DNA of 64,000 nucleotides from Microbacterium oxydans (lineage in GTDB: Bacteria > Actinomycetota > Actinomycetes > Actinomycetales > Microbacteriaceae), in the NCBI RefSeq assembly GCF_006540085.1, contig NZ_BJOG01000007.1, forward strand, positions 124,001-188,000, given 5' to 3'. The notes beneath the pieces are model-generated. The model had not been told where the DNA came from and did not search any database. It worked only from the letters and a program-made list of their open reading frames with translations. The position numbers and the translations under genes are program-made. Below, one piece after another: positions 25,387 through 34,393 of this stretch (its first letter is position 1; each line of letters begins with the position of its first letter).

Positions 25387-25881
25387 ATGAGCGAGGTGGA
25401 TGAGGTCGACCGGATCGTCGGCGCGTGGAACACCCAGCGTCCCGACCTCGACTTCTCCCCGCTCGAGGTCCTGTCGCGGATGGACCGGTTGTCGCGGCAC
25501 CTCGATCGCGCCCGCCGCGATGTGTTCCGACGGAGCGATCTGGAGCACTGGGAGTGGGACGTGCTCTCCGCGCTGCGGAGAGCGGGGGCGCCGTTCCAAC
25601 TCTCCCCCAAGCAACTGCTCCAGCAGACCCTGGTCTCGAGCGGCACCATGACCAACCGGATCGATCGCCTGGTCGGGCGTCGGTTCGTGCGACGCGAGGC
25701 CGACCCCGGCGACGGTCGCAGCGTGCTGGTGACGCTCACCGATGACGGGCGCATCCGCGTGGACGCCGCCATCACGCGTCTGGTGGATGTGGAGGCCGAT
25801 CTGCTGCAGGCGCTCTCCCGCTCCGACCGCGACCGCCTCGCGGGGCTGCTGCGCAAGCTGAGCCTGAGCTTCGACTCGTGA
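25387..25881 (+). CDS. MarR family transcriptional regulator
   Basis: 164 residues with a central winged helix-turn-helix: WEWDVLSALRRAGAPFQLSPKQLLQQTLVSSGTMTNRIDRLVGR, then wing EADPGDGRSVLVTLTDDGR. It is a typical dimeric MarR repressor. A GATAAT hexamer (25375-25380) lies six bases before the ATG, pointing to a leaderless transcript starting at the gene itself. The pseudouridine synthase gene follows 13 bases after the stop, probably in one operon. Ligand unknown. Confidence 0.88.
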   Translation: MSEVDEVDRIVGAWNTQRPDLDFSPLEVLSRMDRLSRHLDRARRDVFRRSDLEHWEWDVLSALRRAGAPFQLSPKQLLQQTLVSSGTMTNRIDRLVGRRFVRREADPGDGRSVLVTLTDDGRIRVDAAITRLVDVEADLLQALSRSDRDRLAGLLRKLSLSFDS

Positions 25882-25894
25882 CCGGCCGCAACTG

Positions 25895-26827
25895 ATGGGC
25901 ATGCCCTCTCCCCTGCCCGTGCGCGACGGCGTGGGAGCCACACGGCTGCACGTGCCCCTCACCGGCTCGTGGCCCACGGTCGCTGCCTACATGATCGAGA
26001 GGTTCTTCCACCTCGATCCCGAGCGGCTGCTCGAGCGGTTCGATCGCGGCGACATCGTTCGCGCCGACGGCTCTGCAGTCCCCCGCGATGCCCCGCTCGG
26101 GAGTGTCGAGTTCATCTGGTACTACCGCGAGCCCGCCATCGAGACGCGGATCCCGTTCGAGATCGAGATCCTGCACCAGGACGAGCATCTCGTCGTCGTG
26201 GACAAGCCGCACTTCCTGCCAACGACTCCCGGCGGCAAGTTCCTGCAGAACTCGGCACTGGTGCGGCTGCGCAACCTCCTCGACAACCCGGACCTGGCGC
26301 CCATCCACCGTCTGGACCGCGCGACCGCCGGACTGCTGATGTTCTCGACGCGACCCGCCACCCGCGGCGCCTACCAGCTGATGTTCGAGAACCGGCAGGT
26401 GCTGAAGGTCTACGAGGCGGTGTCCGCGCTGCCCGCGCACGGCGAACTCCCCTCGTTCCCGCTCGTCTACCGCAACCACATCGAGAAGCCGCGTGCCCAG
26501 GTGCGGGTGCAGGTCGACGACACCAGGGAGCCGAACGCCGAGACGCTGATCGAACTGATCGGCGCCGATGACCGTGTGGTGCACACCCTGCTCCGCCCGC
26601 ACAGCGGGAAGATGCATCAGCTGCGCGTGCACCTCGCCGCCCTCGGCATGGGCATCCTCAACGACCGGTTCTACCCCGAGCTGCTCGACGATGTGCCGGA
26701 CGACTTCGACCGCCCGCTGCAGCTGCTCGCTCGCGAGCTGCGCTTCGTCGATCCGCTGAGCGGCGCGGAGCGGGTCTTCACCACGAGGCGGGCGCTGCAG
26801 CACGCGCCTCGTGGTGAGAATCCGTAG
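25895..26827 (+). CDS. RluA-family RNA pseudouridine synthase
   Basis: 310 residues. It has the catalytic motif HRLDRATAG (Asp141), the preceding EHLVVVDKPHFLPTTPGGK and the later LLRPHSGKMHQLRVHLAALGMGILND. It converts specific uridines of rRNA or tRNA to pseudouridine. The N-terminal ~85 residues have some S4-like spacing (AAYMIERFFHLDPERLLERFDRGDI) but no clear S4 signature. The final codons hold a 13-bp hairpin (26778-26817), so the terminator is inside the coding sequence, facing the convergent metI gene only seven bases away. Confidence 0.87.
   Translation: MGMPSPLPVRDGVGATRLHVPLTGSWPTVAAYMIERFFHLDPERLLERFDRGDIVRADGSAVPRDAPLGSVEFIWYYREPAIETRIPFEIEILHQDEHLVVVDKPHFLPTTPGGKFLQNSALVRLRNLLDNPDLAPIHRLDRATAGLLMFSTRPATRGAYQLMFENRQVLKVYEAVSALPAHGELPSFPLVYRNHIEKPRAQVRVQVDDTREPNAETLIELIGADDRVVHTLLRPHSGKMHQLRVHLAALGMGILNDRFYPELLDDVPDDFDRPLQLLARELRFVDPLSGAERVFTTRRALQHAPRGENP
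26778..26817. terminator. Hairpin embedded in the end of the pseudouridine synthase gene
   Basis: A 13-bp perfect stem (26778-26790 with 26805-26817) and 14-base loop lie within the last 17 codons. Only seven bases separate this gene from the convergent metI, so it is the only candidate terminator for either direction. Confidence 0.65.
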
Positions 26828-26834
26828 GCTCGCG

Positions 26835-27494
26835 TCAGCGGCGCATGACCTTTCGGGCCAGGCGGGTTCCGAGCATCTGCACGAGATGCACGAACACGAC
26901 GATGAGGACGATCGCCGCCCACATCACGAGCGGCTCGAACTGCCGGAAACCATAGATCTGGGCGAATGCGCCGAGGCCACCGCCACCGACGAGTCCTGCC
27001 ATCGCCGTCATGTCGATGAGCGCGACCACGATGAACGTGTAGCCCAGGATGAGCGGTCCGAGCGACTCCGGGATCGCCACCGTGAACAGGATGCGCCAGG
27101 GCCCCGCACCCATCGCACGCGCCGCCTCGATCACGCCGGGCGAGACCGAGATCAGATGCTGTTCGACGATCCGTCCGATCGCGAAGGCCGCGGCGAGACC
27201 GATGATGAAGGCACCCGCCGTCGTGCCGATGCCCACACCGACCACGGCACGGGCCAGCGGCTGCGCGACCACGAGGAAGATGATGAACGGGATGGGGCGG
27301 AAGAAGTTCACCACGAGGTTCGCGAACAGCGAGACCGGCTTGTTCTGCGCGAGGCCGCCCGGCCGCGTCACGTACAGGATGATGCCGATAGCGAGACCGA
27401 GCACGCCACCCAGCACGAGCGCGAAGGACGTCATGTAGAGCGTCTCGAGGGCAGCCGCCCAGAATTCCGGCCACAGTTCGTTCAGGCGTTCCAT
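26835..27494 (-). CDS. metI: Methionine ABC transporter permease
   Basis: 219 residues, five or six membrane helices, with the coupling loop VIEAARAMGAGPWRILFTVAIPES. It matches MetI in length and in NFFRPIPFIIFLVVAQPLAR and VGGGGLGAFAQIYGFRQF. It forms the membrane channel with MetN. ATG 27494 shares one base with the metN stop (TGATG), so translation is coupled. Confidence 0.92.
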   Translation of the reverse strand: MERLNELWPEFWAAALETLYMTSFALVLGGVLGLAIGIILYVTRPGGLAQNKPVSLFANLVVNFFRPIPFIIFLVVAQPLARAVVGVGIGTTAGAFIIGLAAAFAIGRIVEQHLISVSPGVIEAARAMGAGPWRILFTVAIPESLGPLILGYTFIVVALIDMTAMAGLVGGGGLGAFAQIYGFRQFEPLVMWAAIVLIVVFVHLVQMLGTRLARKVMRR

Positions 27495-28537
27495 CAGCGT
27501 GCCTCCTCTCCGGCGATCTCGGTCACTTCGACACGTCGGGCGATGCTCGCGAGGGCGCGATCGATCGCCGCGGCGTCACCGCGGATCGCGAGTGTCAGGT
27601 GCCCGAAGGCCCGTCCGCGGATGTCGTTGATGCCGCCGTAGACGAGCTCGAAGTCGAGGCCGGCACCGGCGAGATCGAGGAAGACCTGCGCCTGCGAGGA
27701 GTCGCCGTCGCGGAACGAGAACGTGACCAGGCGGCCCTGATGGCGCTCGCGGAGCACCGCCAGCTCTGCGGGTGACGGCACGCCCTTGACGACCGTTCCG
27801 ACGAAACGCTGCGACGCCGGGTTCTGCGGCGCGGAGAAGACGTCGAAGACATCGCCGTGCTCGATCACGCGACCGTTCTCCATCACCGCCACCTTGGTCG
27901 CGATGGTCTGGATCACATCCATCTCGTGCGTGATGACGACGATCGTGACACCCTGCTCGCGATTGACGCGCTTCAGCAGATCGAGCACCTCGTGGGTGGT
28001 CTGCGGGTCGAGGGCGCTGGTGGCCTCGTCGGCGAGGAGGATCGCGGGCCCGGTGGCGAGGGCACGGGCGATGCCTACGCGCTGCTTCTGGCCGCCGGAG
28101 AGCTGTTCGGGATAGGCCTTCGCCTTGTCGGAGAGACCGACGAACGAGAGCAGTTCCGCCACACGTGTCTCGATATCGGCCTTCGACCAGCCGGCGAGCT
28201 TGAGCGGATACGCGATGTTGGACCTGACGCTCCGCGAGGAGAACAGGTTGAACTGCTGGAAGATCATGCCGATCCCGCCGCGGACCTTGCGCAGCTCGCT
28301 CTCCTTCAGCGCCGTGATGTCCACGCCGTCTACCGTGATGGTGCCGCTGGTGGCCGGCTCCAGTGCATTGATCAGGCGCACGAGGGTCGACTTGCCCGCC
28401 CCGGAATAGCCGATGATCCCGAAGACGTCGCCCTTCTCGATCGAGAGGGAGACGTCGTCGACGGCCACGACCTCCGCGCCGTCACGGGTGCGGGGCGGGT
28501 ACGTCTTGGACACGTTCGTCAGGGTGACGATCGGCAT
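27494..28537 (-). CDS. metN: Methionine ABC transporter ATP-binding protein
   Basis: 347 residues. ABC domain: Walker A GYSGAGKST, Q-loop MIFQQFNLFSSRSV, signature LSGGQKQRVGIARAL, Walker B ILLADEATSALDP. The C-terminal NIL domain (about 265-345) is the ACT-like domain that binds methionine and inhibits transport when the cell is replete. Together with MetI and MetQ it imports L- or D-methionine. Confidence 0.93.
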   Translation of the reverse strand: MPIVTLTNVSKTYPPRTRDGAEVVAVDDVSLSIEKGDVFGIIGYSGAGKSTLVRLINALEPATSGTITVDGVDITALKESELRKVRGGIGMIFQQFNLFSSRSVRSNIAYPLKLAGWSKADIETRVAELLSFVGLSDKAKAYPEQLSGGQKQRVGIARALATGPAILLADEATSALDPQTTHEVLDLLKRVNREQGVTIVVITHEMDVIQTIATKVAVMENGRVIEHGDVFDVFSAPQNPASQRFVGTVVKGVPSPAELAVLRERHQGRLVTFSFRDGDSSQAQVFLDLAGAGLDFELVYGGINDIRGRAFGHLTLAIRGDAAAIDRALASIARRVEVTEIAGEEAR

Positions 28538-28565
28538 GTGGTGCTCCGGTCTGCTTCGGGAACGA

Positions 28566-28601
28566 AGAATCGGGTGACGCGTTTTCGCGCCACCCGATTC
28601 T
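28566..28601 (-). terminator. Intercistronic hairpin between metQ and metN
   Basis: Arms AGAATCGGGTG (28566-28576) and CACCCGATTCT (28591-28601) pair 11 bp, with a further CGCG/CGCG inner helix. It lacks a T-run. It probably gives partial termination or 3' protection, so more binding protein than transporter is made. Confidence 0.6.
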
Positions 28602-28632
28602 CCCTCATCGGACGGGGTGGATCTCCCGCGTC

Positions 28633-29544
28633 CTACTTCTTCGCGTCGGCGTCCTTCTGGACCTTCGCGAGCGAGGCGACCAGGTCATCCACCGGCGTCT
28701 GCAGCGCCACGGCGGTGCCGCCCGACGACTCGAGAAGACCCTTCTGGACGGCCTCGTTCGTCTGGAAGATCTCGACGAGCTTGAGGTAGGTCTCGTTGTC
28801 GGCGTCCTCCGCACGAGCGGCGAAGATGTTCACGTACGGCAGCGCGCTGGGATCTTCGGGGTCGTCCTGGGCGATCGCGTCTTCGAACGTGAGGCCGGCG
28901 TCCTGCACGAAGTCGTTGTTGATGATCGCAGCGGCGACGTCGGGCAGCGAGGTCGGGATGAGCGCGGCCTCGAGCGCCTTGACCTCGACCTTGGACTTGT
29001 CGGTGTCGATGTCGGCGAGGTCGGAGTACGGCGTGCCGCCGCTCTTGAGCTCGACGAGGCCGGCCTGCTGCAGCACGTTCAGCGCACGCGCCTGGTTGGA
29101 GGCGTCATCGGGGACGGCGACGGTCTCGCCCTCGGGGATGCTGTCGACGTCGTCGTACTTCTTCGAGTACAGACCGAGCGGGTAGATCGCGGTCGAGCCG
29201 ATCGGGGTGAGGTCGGAACCCGAGGCGTTGTTGTACTCGGCGAGGTACACGATGTGCTGGAACTGATTGAGGTCGATCTCCCCCTCGGTGAGCGCGGGGT
29301 TCGGCTGCTCGTAGGAGCCGAAGTCGACCAGCTCGACCGTGATCCCCTCTTCGGCGGCGGCGTCGACGAAGGCCGGCCACTGCTCGTCGCCCTTGCCGAC
29401 GACGCCGATCTTGACGACCTCGTTCTCGGAGGACCCCTCGCTGCCGGATCCGGCATCGGACGACCCCGTGGCGCACCCGGCGAGCGCGACGAAGAGCGGG
29501 ACCGCGGCGAGCGCGGCCAGGATGGAAGTGGTGCGGCGTGACAT
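28633..29544 (-). CDS. metQ: Methionine-binding lipoprotein
   Basis: 303 residues from ATG 29544. Signal peptide with lipobox LAGC, then a Ser/Gly/Glu linker. The NlpA/MetQ domain has VVKIGVVGKGDEQWPAFVDAAAEEGI, ALTEGEIDLNQFQHIVYLAEYN, YSKKYDDVDSIPEGETVAVPDDASNQARAL and INNDFVQDAGL. It delivers methionine to MetNI. The longer frame to 29628 has no signal-peptide logic and is rejected. No SAM riboswitch is apparent in the leader. A TAACGT promoter-like box lies at 29577-29582. Confidence 0.92.
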   Translation of the reverse strand: MSRRTTSILAALAAVPLFVALAGCATGSSDAGSGSEGSSENEVVKIGVVGKGDEQWPAFVDAAAEEGITVELVDFGSYEQPNPALTEGEIDLNQFQHIVYLAEYNNASGSDLTPIGSTAIYPLGLYSKKYDDVDSIPEGETVAVPDDASNQARALNVLQQAGLVELKSGGTPYSDLADIDTDKSKVEVKALEAALIPTSLPDVAAAIINNDFVQDAGLTFEDAIAQDDPEDPSALPYVNIFAARAEDADNETYLKLVEIFQTNEAVQKGLLESSGGTAVALQTPVDDLVASLAKVQKDADAKK

Positions 29545-29576
29545 GTGAAGGAGTTCCTCTCTTGGGGGACTCGAAT

Positions 29577-29582
29577 ACGTTA
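29577..29582 (-). promoter_or_regulatory. Putative -10 box for metQ-metN-metI
   Basis: TAACGT within CCTAACGT on the minus strand, about 33 bases before the metQ start. The same CCTAACGT occurs before the MacB-like operon. Confidence 0.35.
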
Positions 29583-29640
29583 GGCAGGCCGCGCGGCGCA
29601 CGCGGAATCGAGTGTCACACGGCGTCACAGCGAGGCGTGG

Positions 29641-30606
29641 TCAGGGCCGCGGCACCCTCAGGGCCAGCTTGCCCACGTAGTGCTCTCCGAGCGCCCGGTG
29701 CGCCGTCGCGATCTCATCGGCGTCGAAGACGCGGGACACATGCGGTGAGATGTGACTCGACTCGATGACCTCGTTGAGACGCTGCAGTGCGGCGCGGCTG
29801 CGATCGCCGTCGTAGAAGGACACCCGATCGACGAGCTGCGCTGACGGCGGCGGGTTCACGCCGTGCGCCCACGCGATGCGGCCGGTGGGTGCGACTGCGC
29901 TCAGTGCCTCCTCGGCCGCCGTTCCTCCCGCCGTGACCAGCGCCCCGTCGAGCCCGTCCGGTGCGAAGCGCGCGATGGCCGCCGGCACGTCGTCACTCCG
30001 ACCGTCGACGACCGCGTCGGCTCCGAGTCTGCTCGCGAGCGCGACTCCGTCCTGTCCCGAGGCCACGGCGAGGACACGAAGCCCTCGATGCTTGGCGAGC
30101 TGCACCGCGAGATGGCCGATCCCTCCGCTCGCGCCGAAGATCATCACGGCATCACCGGGACTCGCATCGATGGTGTCGAGTCCGCTCGTGGCCGTGAGCG
30201 CGTCCCAGGCCAGCACTCCTGCCTGCTCGTCGGTCAGACGGGCGGGCACCGGAGCGACGTGTTCCTGGTCGACCACGGCGTACTCGGCGTAGAACCCGCC
30301 TCTCGGGACGGGGGTCGAGGCGGCGTACACCCGGTCGCCCGGGGCGAAGCGCGTCACCTCGGCCCCGACCGCCTCGACGGTCCCCGACCCTTCCCACCCG
30401 AGGATGTAGGGGAAGGTCGACGGCACGCCGAATGCGCCTTCATAGTGACCCTCGCGCTCCTCTCGGTCCCACGACCCTAGCCCTGCGACATGGATGCGGA
30501 TGAGCACGTCGCTGTCCCCGACCGTGGGGACCGGAACCGAGTGTTCATGCAGTTCCGTCTCGTCACCGAATCGATCGAGGATGAGGGCTTTCATCGTCGT
30601 GGGCAT
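29641..30606 (-). CDS. Zinc-independent alcohol dehydrogenase/quinone oxidoreductase family protein
   Basis: 321-residue MDR-superfamily oxidoreductase. The NADP-binding motif is FGASGGIGHLAVQLAKHRG. The N-terminal catalytic domain (IHVAGLGSWDREEREGHY, PYILGWEGSGTVEAVG, FAPGDRVYA) lacks the Cys-His zinc ligands and structural zinc cysteines, as in quinone oxidoreductases (QorA/YhfP types). It likely reduces quinones or enals with NADPH. GAGGAG five to six bases before ATG 30606 sets the start. Confidence 0.85.
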   Translation of the reverse strand: MPTTMKALILDRFGDETELHEHSVPVPTVGDSDVLIRIHVAGLGSWDREEREGHYEGAFGVPSTFPYILGWEGSGTVEAVGAEVTRFAPGDRVYAASTPVPRGGFYAEYAVVDQEHVAPVPARLTDEQAGVLAWDALTATSGLDTIDASPGDAVMIFGASGGIGHLAVQLAKHRGLRVLAVASGQDGVALASRLGADAVVDGRSDDVPAAIARFAPDGLDGALVTAGGTAAEEALSAVAPTGRIAWAHGVNPPPSAQLVDRVSFYDGDRSRAALQRLNEVIESSHISPHVSRVFDADEIATAHRALGEHYVGKLALRVPRP

Positions 30607-30655
30607 GGGACTCCTCGTTCTCATCGGTGGGTCCGGCTCTCGGCCGCCCGGACGC

Positions 30656-32422
30656 TCAGTCGTAGTCCTCGATCCCCTGCAGGCGCACCTGCTCGAGGTC
30701 GAGGCGGGCGGAGATGCGACGCACCACGATGTCGTCGATGGTGCCGGCGCCGCGCAGTCCGAGCAGGACCTCGCGCTTGCGGTCGAGCAGGGCGAGCTTC
30801 AGGCGCGTGTGCTCCTCGTGTCGGACCAAGGGCGAACGCTGTGCCAGATCGACGTCGGCGGAGGTCGCGATGATCTGCAGTACGGTGCCGTCCGTGGCCT
30901 CTCCCTCCACGACCTGCGAGACGCCGCCTCCGGGCGCCGGGTCGCCACCGACGTCGGCGGTTCCCGCGCTGAGCGGGTCGGGCTCGCCGAGCATCTCGTC
31001 CAGCACGTCGGCCTCCGCGTCGACGAGGGCCTGCTCGCGGGCCAGCGACCGGGCGTTGGCGAACTCGAGCATCTGATACCCCTCCGATCGCACGCGATCC
31101 AGGACCTCCTGGCCCACACCGTGCTCGGCGGCCAGGTCGTCGAGGGCGGCGAGGGCGGCACCGGAGATCGCCCGCTCTGCGAGCTCGTACTCCTCGTCCT
31201 CGGCGTGGTCGACGGGGAACCGCGCCCATCGCACGATGGCGGGCAGCAGCGGACCCTGCACGAGCAGACTCAGCAGGATGACACCCGCCGTCACGAACAC
31301 GATCTCGTCGCGACCGTTGATCGCGCCGCCCTGGGTGATGCTCGTCGGGACGGAGAGAGCGATGGCGAGGGAGACGGCACCGCGCATGCCGGCGACGGTG
31401 GAGACGGCCCTGGCCCGTGCTCTCGCGCCGGGCGCCGGACGCGGACCGCTCTGCCGCTGGAACACCACGTTCAGCAGCTGGAACACATAGCGCACCACCA
31501 GCAGCGTCGCCCAGACTGCGAGAGTGATGAGCACCAGGCGCCCGATCGCGGCGGCCGAGATCTCGTGCGCGACGTACTGCACCTCGAGACCGATCAGCAC
31601 GAACAGGGCGCCGTTGAGCAGGAAGACACCGAACGGCCACGCCGCATCCGCCTGGCGTCGCGACGAGGCGGTGGTCACCCGCGGAGAGACGTAAGCGACG
31701 ATGAGCCCCGCCACCACGACCGCCAGCACTCCGGAGGCGTGCACCATCTCGGCGGCGAGGAATGCGGTGAACGGGATCAGCAGCAGCGTGACGTTGATCA
31801 CGATCGTCGACGAGGTGCGCCGCAGCAGGAGGTAGCCGAGAGCCGCGATGACCACGCCGGCGGCGATTCCACCGACGTAGGAGATCAGCACGTCGAGCGT
31901 CACCGACAGCGGGGTGATCTGGCCGCCGAGCGCGAGCGACACCGCGATCGCGTACAGCACCAGGGCCGTGCCGTCATTGGTCAGGCTCTCGGCCTTCAAC
32001 TTCATGAACATGCGGCGCGGCAGCAGACGCCCGAGGGCCGCGACGGCGGTGGCATCCGGTGGGGCGACCGCAGCGCCCAGGATGAGGGCGATCTCCCACG
32101 GCATCCCGAACAGCACACCGATGCCAGCGACCGCGAACGCCGAGGCGACCACCAGCACCGTGCTCATGGGCAGGATGTAGCGGAAGTCGCGGCGGATCGA
32201 CCGCAGGGACGTGGTGAGGCTCTCCCAGAAGAGCATCACCGGGAGGAACAGCAGCAGCACCGTCTCCGGGGGCAGCTGCACTTCGCGAAGCTGCGGCACG
32301 AAGCCCAGCAGCAGTCCGAAGATGACGAGGACGAGGGGCAGCGCGAGACGCACGCGCGGGGCGATCAGGGTTCCGACGAGAATCGTGAGTCCGAGCAGGA
32401 CTGTTACTTCGAGGCCTTCCAT
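30656..32422 (-). CDS. Na+/H+ antiporter, CPA1 family
   Basis: 588-residue cation/proton exchanger. About twelve membrane helices occupy residues 1-400, with the ion-site segments GAAVAPPDATAVAALGRLLP and KAESLTNDGTALVLYAIA (Asn-Asp pair), and MRGAVSLAIALSVP in a late helix. The C-terminal ~190 residues are cytoplasmic, acidic and helical. It probably exports Na+ (or K+) for pH and salt homeostasis. Ribosome site GGGAGGTAGGG. Confidence 0.9.
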   Translation of the reverse strand: MEGLEVTVLLGLTILVGTLIAPRVRLALPLVLVIFGLLLGFVPQLREVQLPPETVLLLFLPVMLFWESLTTSLRSIRRDFRYILPMSTVLVVASAFAVAGIGVLFGMPWEIALILGAAVAPPDATAVAALGRLLPRRMFMKLKAESLTNDGTALVLYAIAVSLALGGQITPLSVTLDVLISYVGGIAAGVVIAALGYLLLRRTSSTIVINVTLLLIPFTAFLAAEMVHASGVLAVVVAGLIVAYVSPRVTTASSRRQADAAWPFGVFLLNGALFVLIGLEVQYVAHEISAAAIGRLVLITLAVWATLLVVRYVFQLLNVVFQRQSGPRPAPGARARARAVSTVAGMRGAVSLAIALSVPTSITQGGAINGRDEIVFVTAGVILLSLLVQGPLLPAIVRWARFPVDHAEDEEYELAERAISGAALAALDDLAAEHGVGQEVLDRVRSEGYQMLEFANARSLAREQALVDAEADVLDEMLGEPDPLSAGTADVGGDPAPGGGVSQVVEGEATDGTVLQIIATSADVDLAQRSPLVRHEEHTRLKLALLDRKREVLLGLRGAGTIDDIVVRRISARLDLEQVRLQGIEDYD

Positions 32423-32462
32423 CCCTACCTCCCAACAGCGGTGAGAGAAGGATATTCCTCCG

Positions 32463-34286
32463 TCAGCCGATCTCCTCGGTGAGTTCGAACCAGCGCAGCT
32501 CGAGCTCTTCGATCTCGGCCTGCTGCTCGCTGATCTTCTTCATGCGATCGCCCAGCCCCGCATAGTCGGACTGGTCGTGATCGGCCAGCGCGGTCTTGGC
32601 GGCGTTCACCTGCTGGGTGAGCTTCTGGATGCGGCGCTCGAGCGCGGAGATCTCCTTCTGCGCCGCGCGCAGCGCCGCTCCGTCCAGGCCCTTCGTCGCC
32701 GCCGCTGAGGTTGCCGTCGCTGCCGCCGTCGCGGTCTGCTTCGAGCCCGCGGACGACTGCAGTTCGCGCAGGCGGAGGTACTCGTCGACCCCGCCGGGGA
32801 GGTGGCGCAGATGGCCGTCCAGGATCGCATACTGCTGATCGGTGACGCGCTCCAGGAAGTACCGGTCGTGGCTGACGACGAGGAGGGTGCCGGACCACGA
32901 GTCGAGGAGATCCTCGATCGCGGCGAGCATGTCGGTGTCGAGGTCGTTGGTCGGCTCGTCGAGGATCAGCACGTTCGGCTGGTCGAGGAGCACGAGGAGC
33001 AGTTGCAGACGGCGCTGCTGTCCACCGGAGAGGTCCTTGACCGGGGTGGAGAGCTGAGCGGAGTCGAACCCGAGGCGCTCGAGGAGCTGCCCCGGCGTGA
33101 GGTCCTGCGCCTTCGAGCCCGCGCCCATCGTGTAGGAGGTGCGCAGGCCGGAGATGATCACGCGCACCGGGTCGTTCCAGTGCTGGGTGAGCTCGTCGAG
33201 CCGCTGCGTGAGGGTCTGCACCTTCACGGTCGTGCCGCGCTTGACCCGACCGACGGTGGGTTCGACGGTGCCGGAGATGAGGCCGAGCAGGGTCGACTTC
33301 CCCGCGCCGTTCACGCCGAGGATGCCGGTGCGCTCACCCGGTGCGATGCGCCATTCGATGTCGCGCAGCACGACCTTCTCGCCGCCGTCGGCCGTCGGGT
33401 AGGTCACCCCGACGTCGAGCAGATCGACCACGTCCTTGCCGAGGCGTGAGACCGCGAGCGACTGCAGCGACACCTTGTCGCGGATCTCGGGAACGTCGGC
33501 GATGAGCTCGTTGGCCGCATCGATGCGGAACTTCGGCTTCGCGGTGCGGGCCGGGGCGCCACGACGGAGCCAGGCGAGCTCCTTCTTGGCGAGGTTCTGG
33601 CGCTTTGCCTCGGTGGCGGCCGCCATGCGGTCGCGTTCGACACGCTGCAGGATGTAGGCCGCGTAGCCGCCCTCGAAGGGCTCGACGATGCGGTCGTGCA
33701 CCTCCCAGGTCTCGGTGCAGACCTCGTCGAGGAACCACCGGTCGTGGGTCACGACCATGAGGGCGCCCGAGTTCGACGACCAGCGCCTCTTGAGGTGCCC
33801 GGCGAGCCACGTGATCGCCTCGACGTCGAGGTGGTTGGTCGGCTCGTCCAGCGCGATGACATCCCAGTCACCGGTCAGGAGCCTGGCGAGCGATACCCGG
33901 CGACGCTGTCCACCGCTGAGAGAGCCGATCTCGGCGTCCCACGGCAGATCGGTGAGCAGCCCCTCGATGACATCCCGCACCCGCGCGTCGCCCGCCCACT
34001 CGTACTCCGGGGTGTCGCCGACGACCGCGGCGCTGATCGTGAGGTCGTCCGGAAGATTGTCGGCCTGATCGAGCACCCCGATGCGCGTTCCGCCACGCAC
34101 CGTGACGCGTCCGGAGTTCGGCTCCTTGATGCCGGCCAGCATGCCGAGGAGGCTCGACTTTCCGTCTCCGTTGCGGCCGACGATGCCGATGCGATCGCCC
34201 TCCTCGATGCCGAGGGTCACGGAGTCGAAGACGACCCTTGTCGGATATTCGAGGTGGAGGGCTTCAGCCCCGAGAAGATGTGCCAT
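32463..34286 (-). CDS. ABC-F family ATPase, Uup-like
   Basis: 607 residues with two ABC domains and no membrane part. First: GRNGDGKSS, LSGGQRRRVSLARLL, ALDEPTNHLDVEAI. Second: GVNGAGKST, LSGGQQRRLQLLLVL, ILDEPTNDLDTDML. The linker between them is the ABC-F ribosome-interacting region. A C-terminal Lys/Gln-rich coiled coil (about 535-605) is the Uup hallmark. ABC-F proteins bind the ribosomal E site and relieve stalling; Uup types also affect branched DNA intermediates. No antibiotic-resistance role can be asserted. Start at MAHLLGAEALHLEYP; the longer frame has no ABC-like content. Confidence 0.9.
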   Translation of the reverse strand: MAHLLGAEALHLEYPTRVVFDSVTLGIEEGDRIGIVGRNGDGKSSLLGMLAGIKEPNSGRVTVRGGTRIGVLDQADNLPDDLTISAAVVGDTPEYEWAGDARVRDVIEGLLTDLPWDAEIGSLSGGQRRRVSLARLLTGDWDVIALDEPTNHLDVEAITWLAGHLKRRWSSNSGALMVVTHDRWFLDEVCTETWEVHDRIVEPFEGGYAAYILQRVERDRMAAATEAKRQNLAKKELAWLRRGAPARTAKPKFRIDAANELIADVPEIRDKVSLQSLAVSRLGKDVVDLLDVGVTYPTADGGEKVVLRDIEWRIAPGERTGILGVNGAGKSTLLGLISGTVEPTVGRVKRGTTVKVQTLTQRLDELTQHWNDPVRVIISGLRTSYTMGAGSKAQDLTPGQLLERLGFDSAQLSTPVKDLSGGQQRRLQLLLVLLDQPNVLILDEPTNDLDTDMLAAIEDLLDSWSGTLLVVSHDRYFLERVTDQQYAILDGHLRHLPGGVDEYLRLRELQSSAGSKQTATAAATATSAAATKGLDGAALRAAQKEISALERRIQKLTQQVNAAKTALADHDQSDYAGLGDRMKKISEQQAEIEELELRWFELTEEIG

Positions 34287-34393
34287 GTTCCCTCCAGGGT
34301 AGCCGCGCCCGGTGACGCCAGGACGACCGCCGCCGTCGGACCGCGGCAGGTGGCCGGATCGTCGTTCGGCTCCGCCCGATCTAAAATCGACGG

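Noticed and set aside
29545..29640. SAM riboswitch before metQ
   Set aside because: The 97-base leader and spacer lack the conserved S-box helices and GA-rich core; only a promoter-like box is seen.
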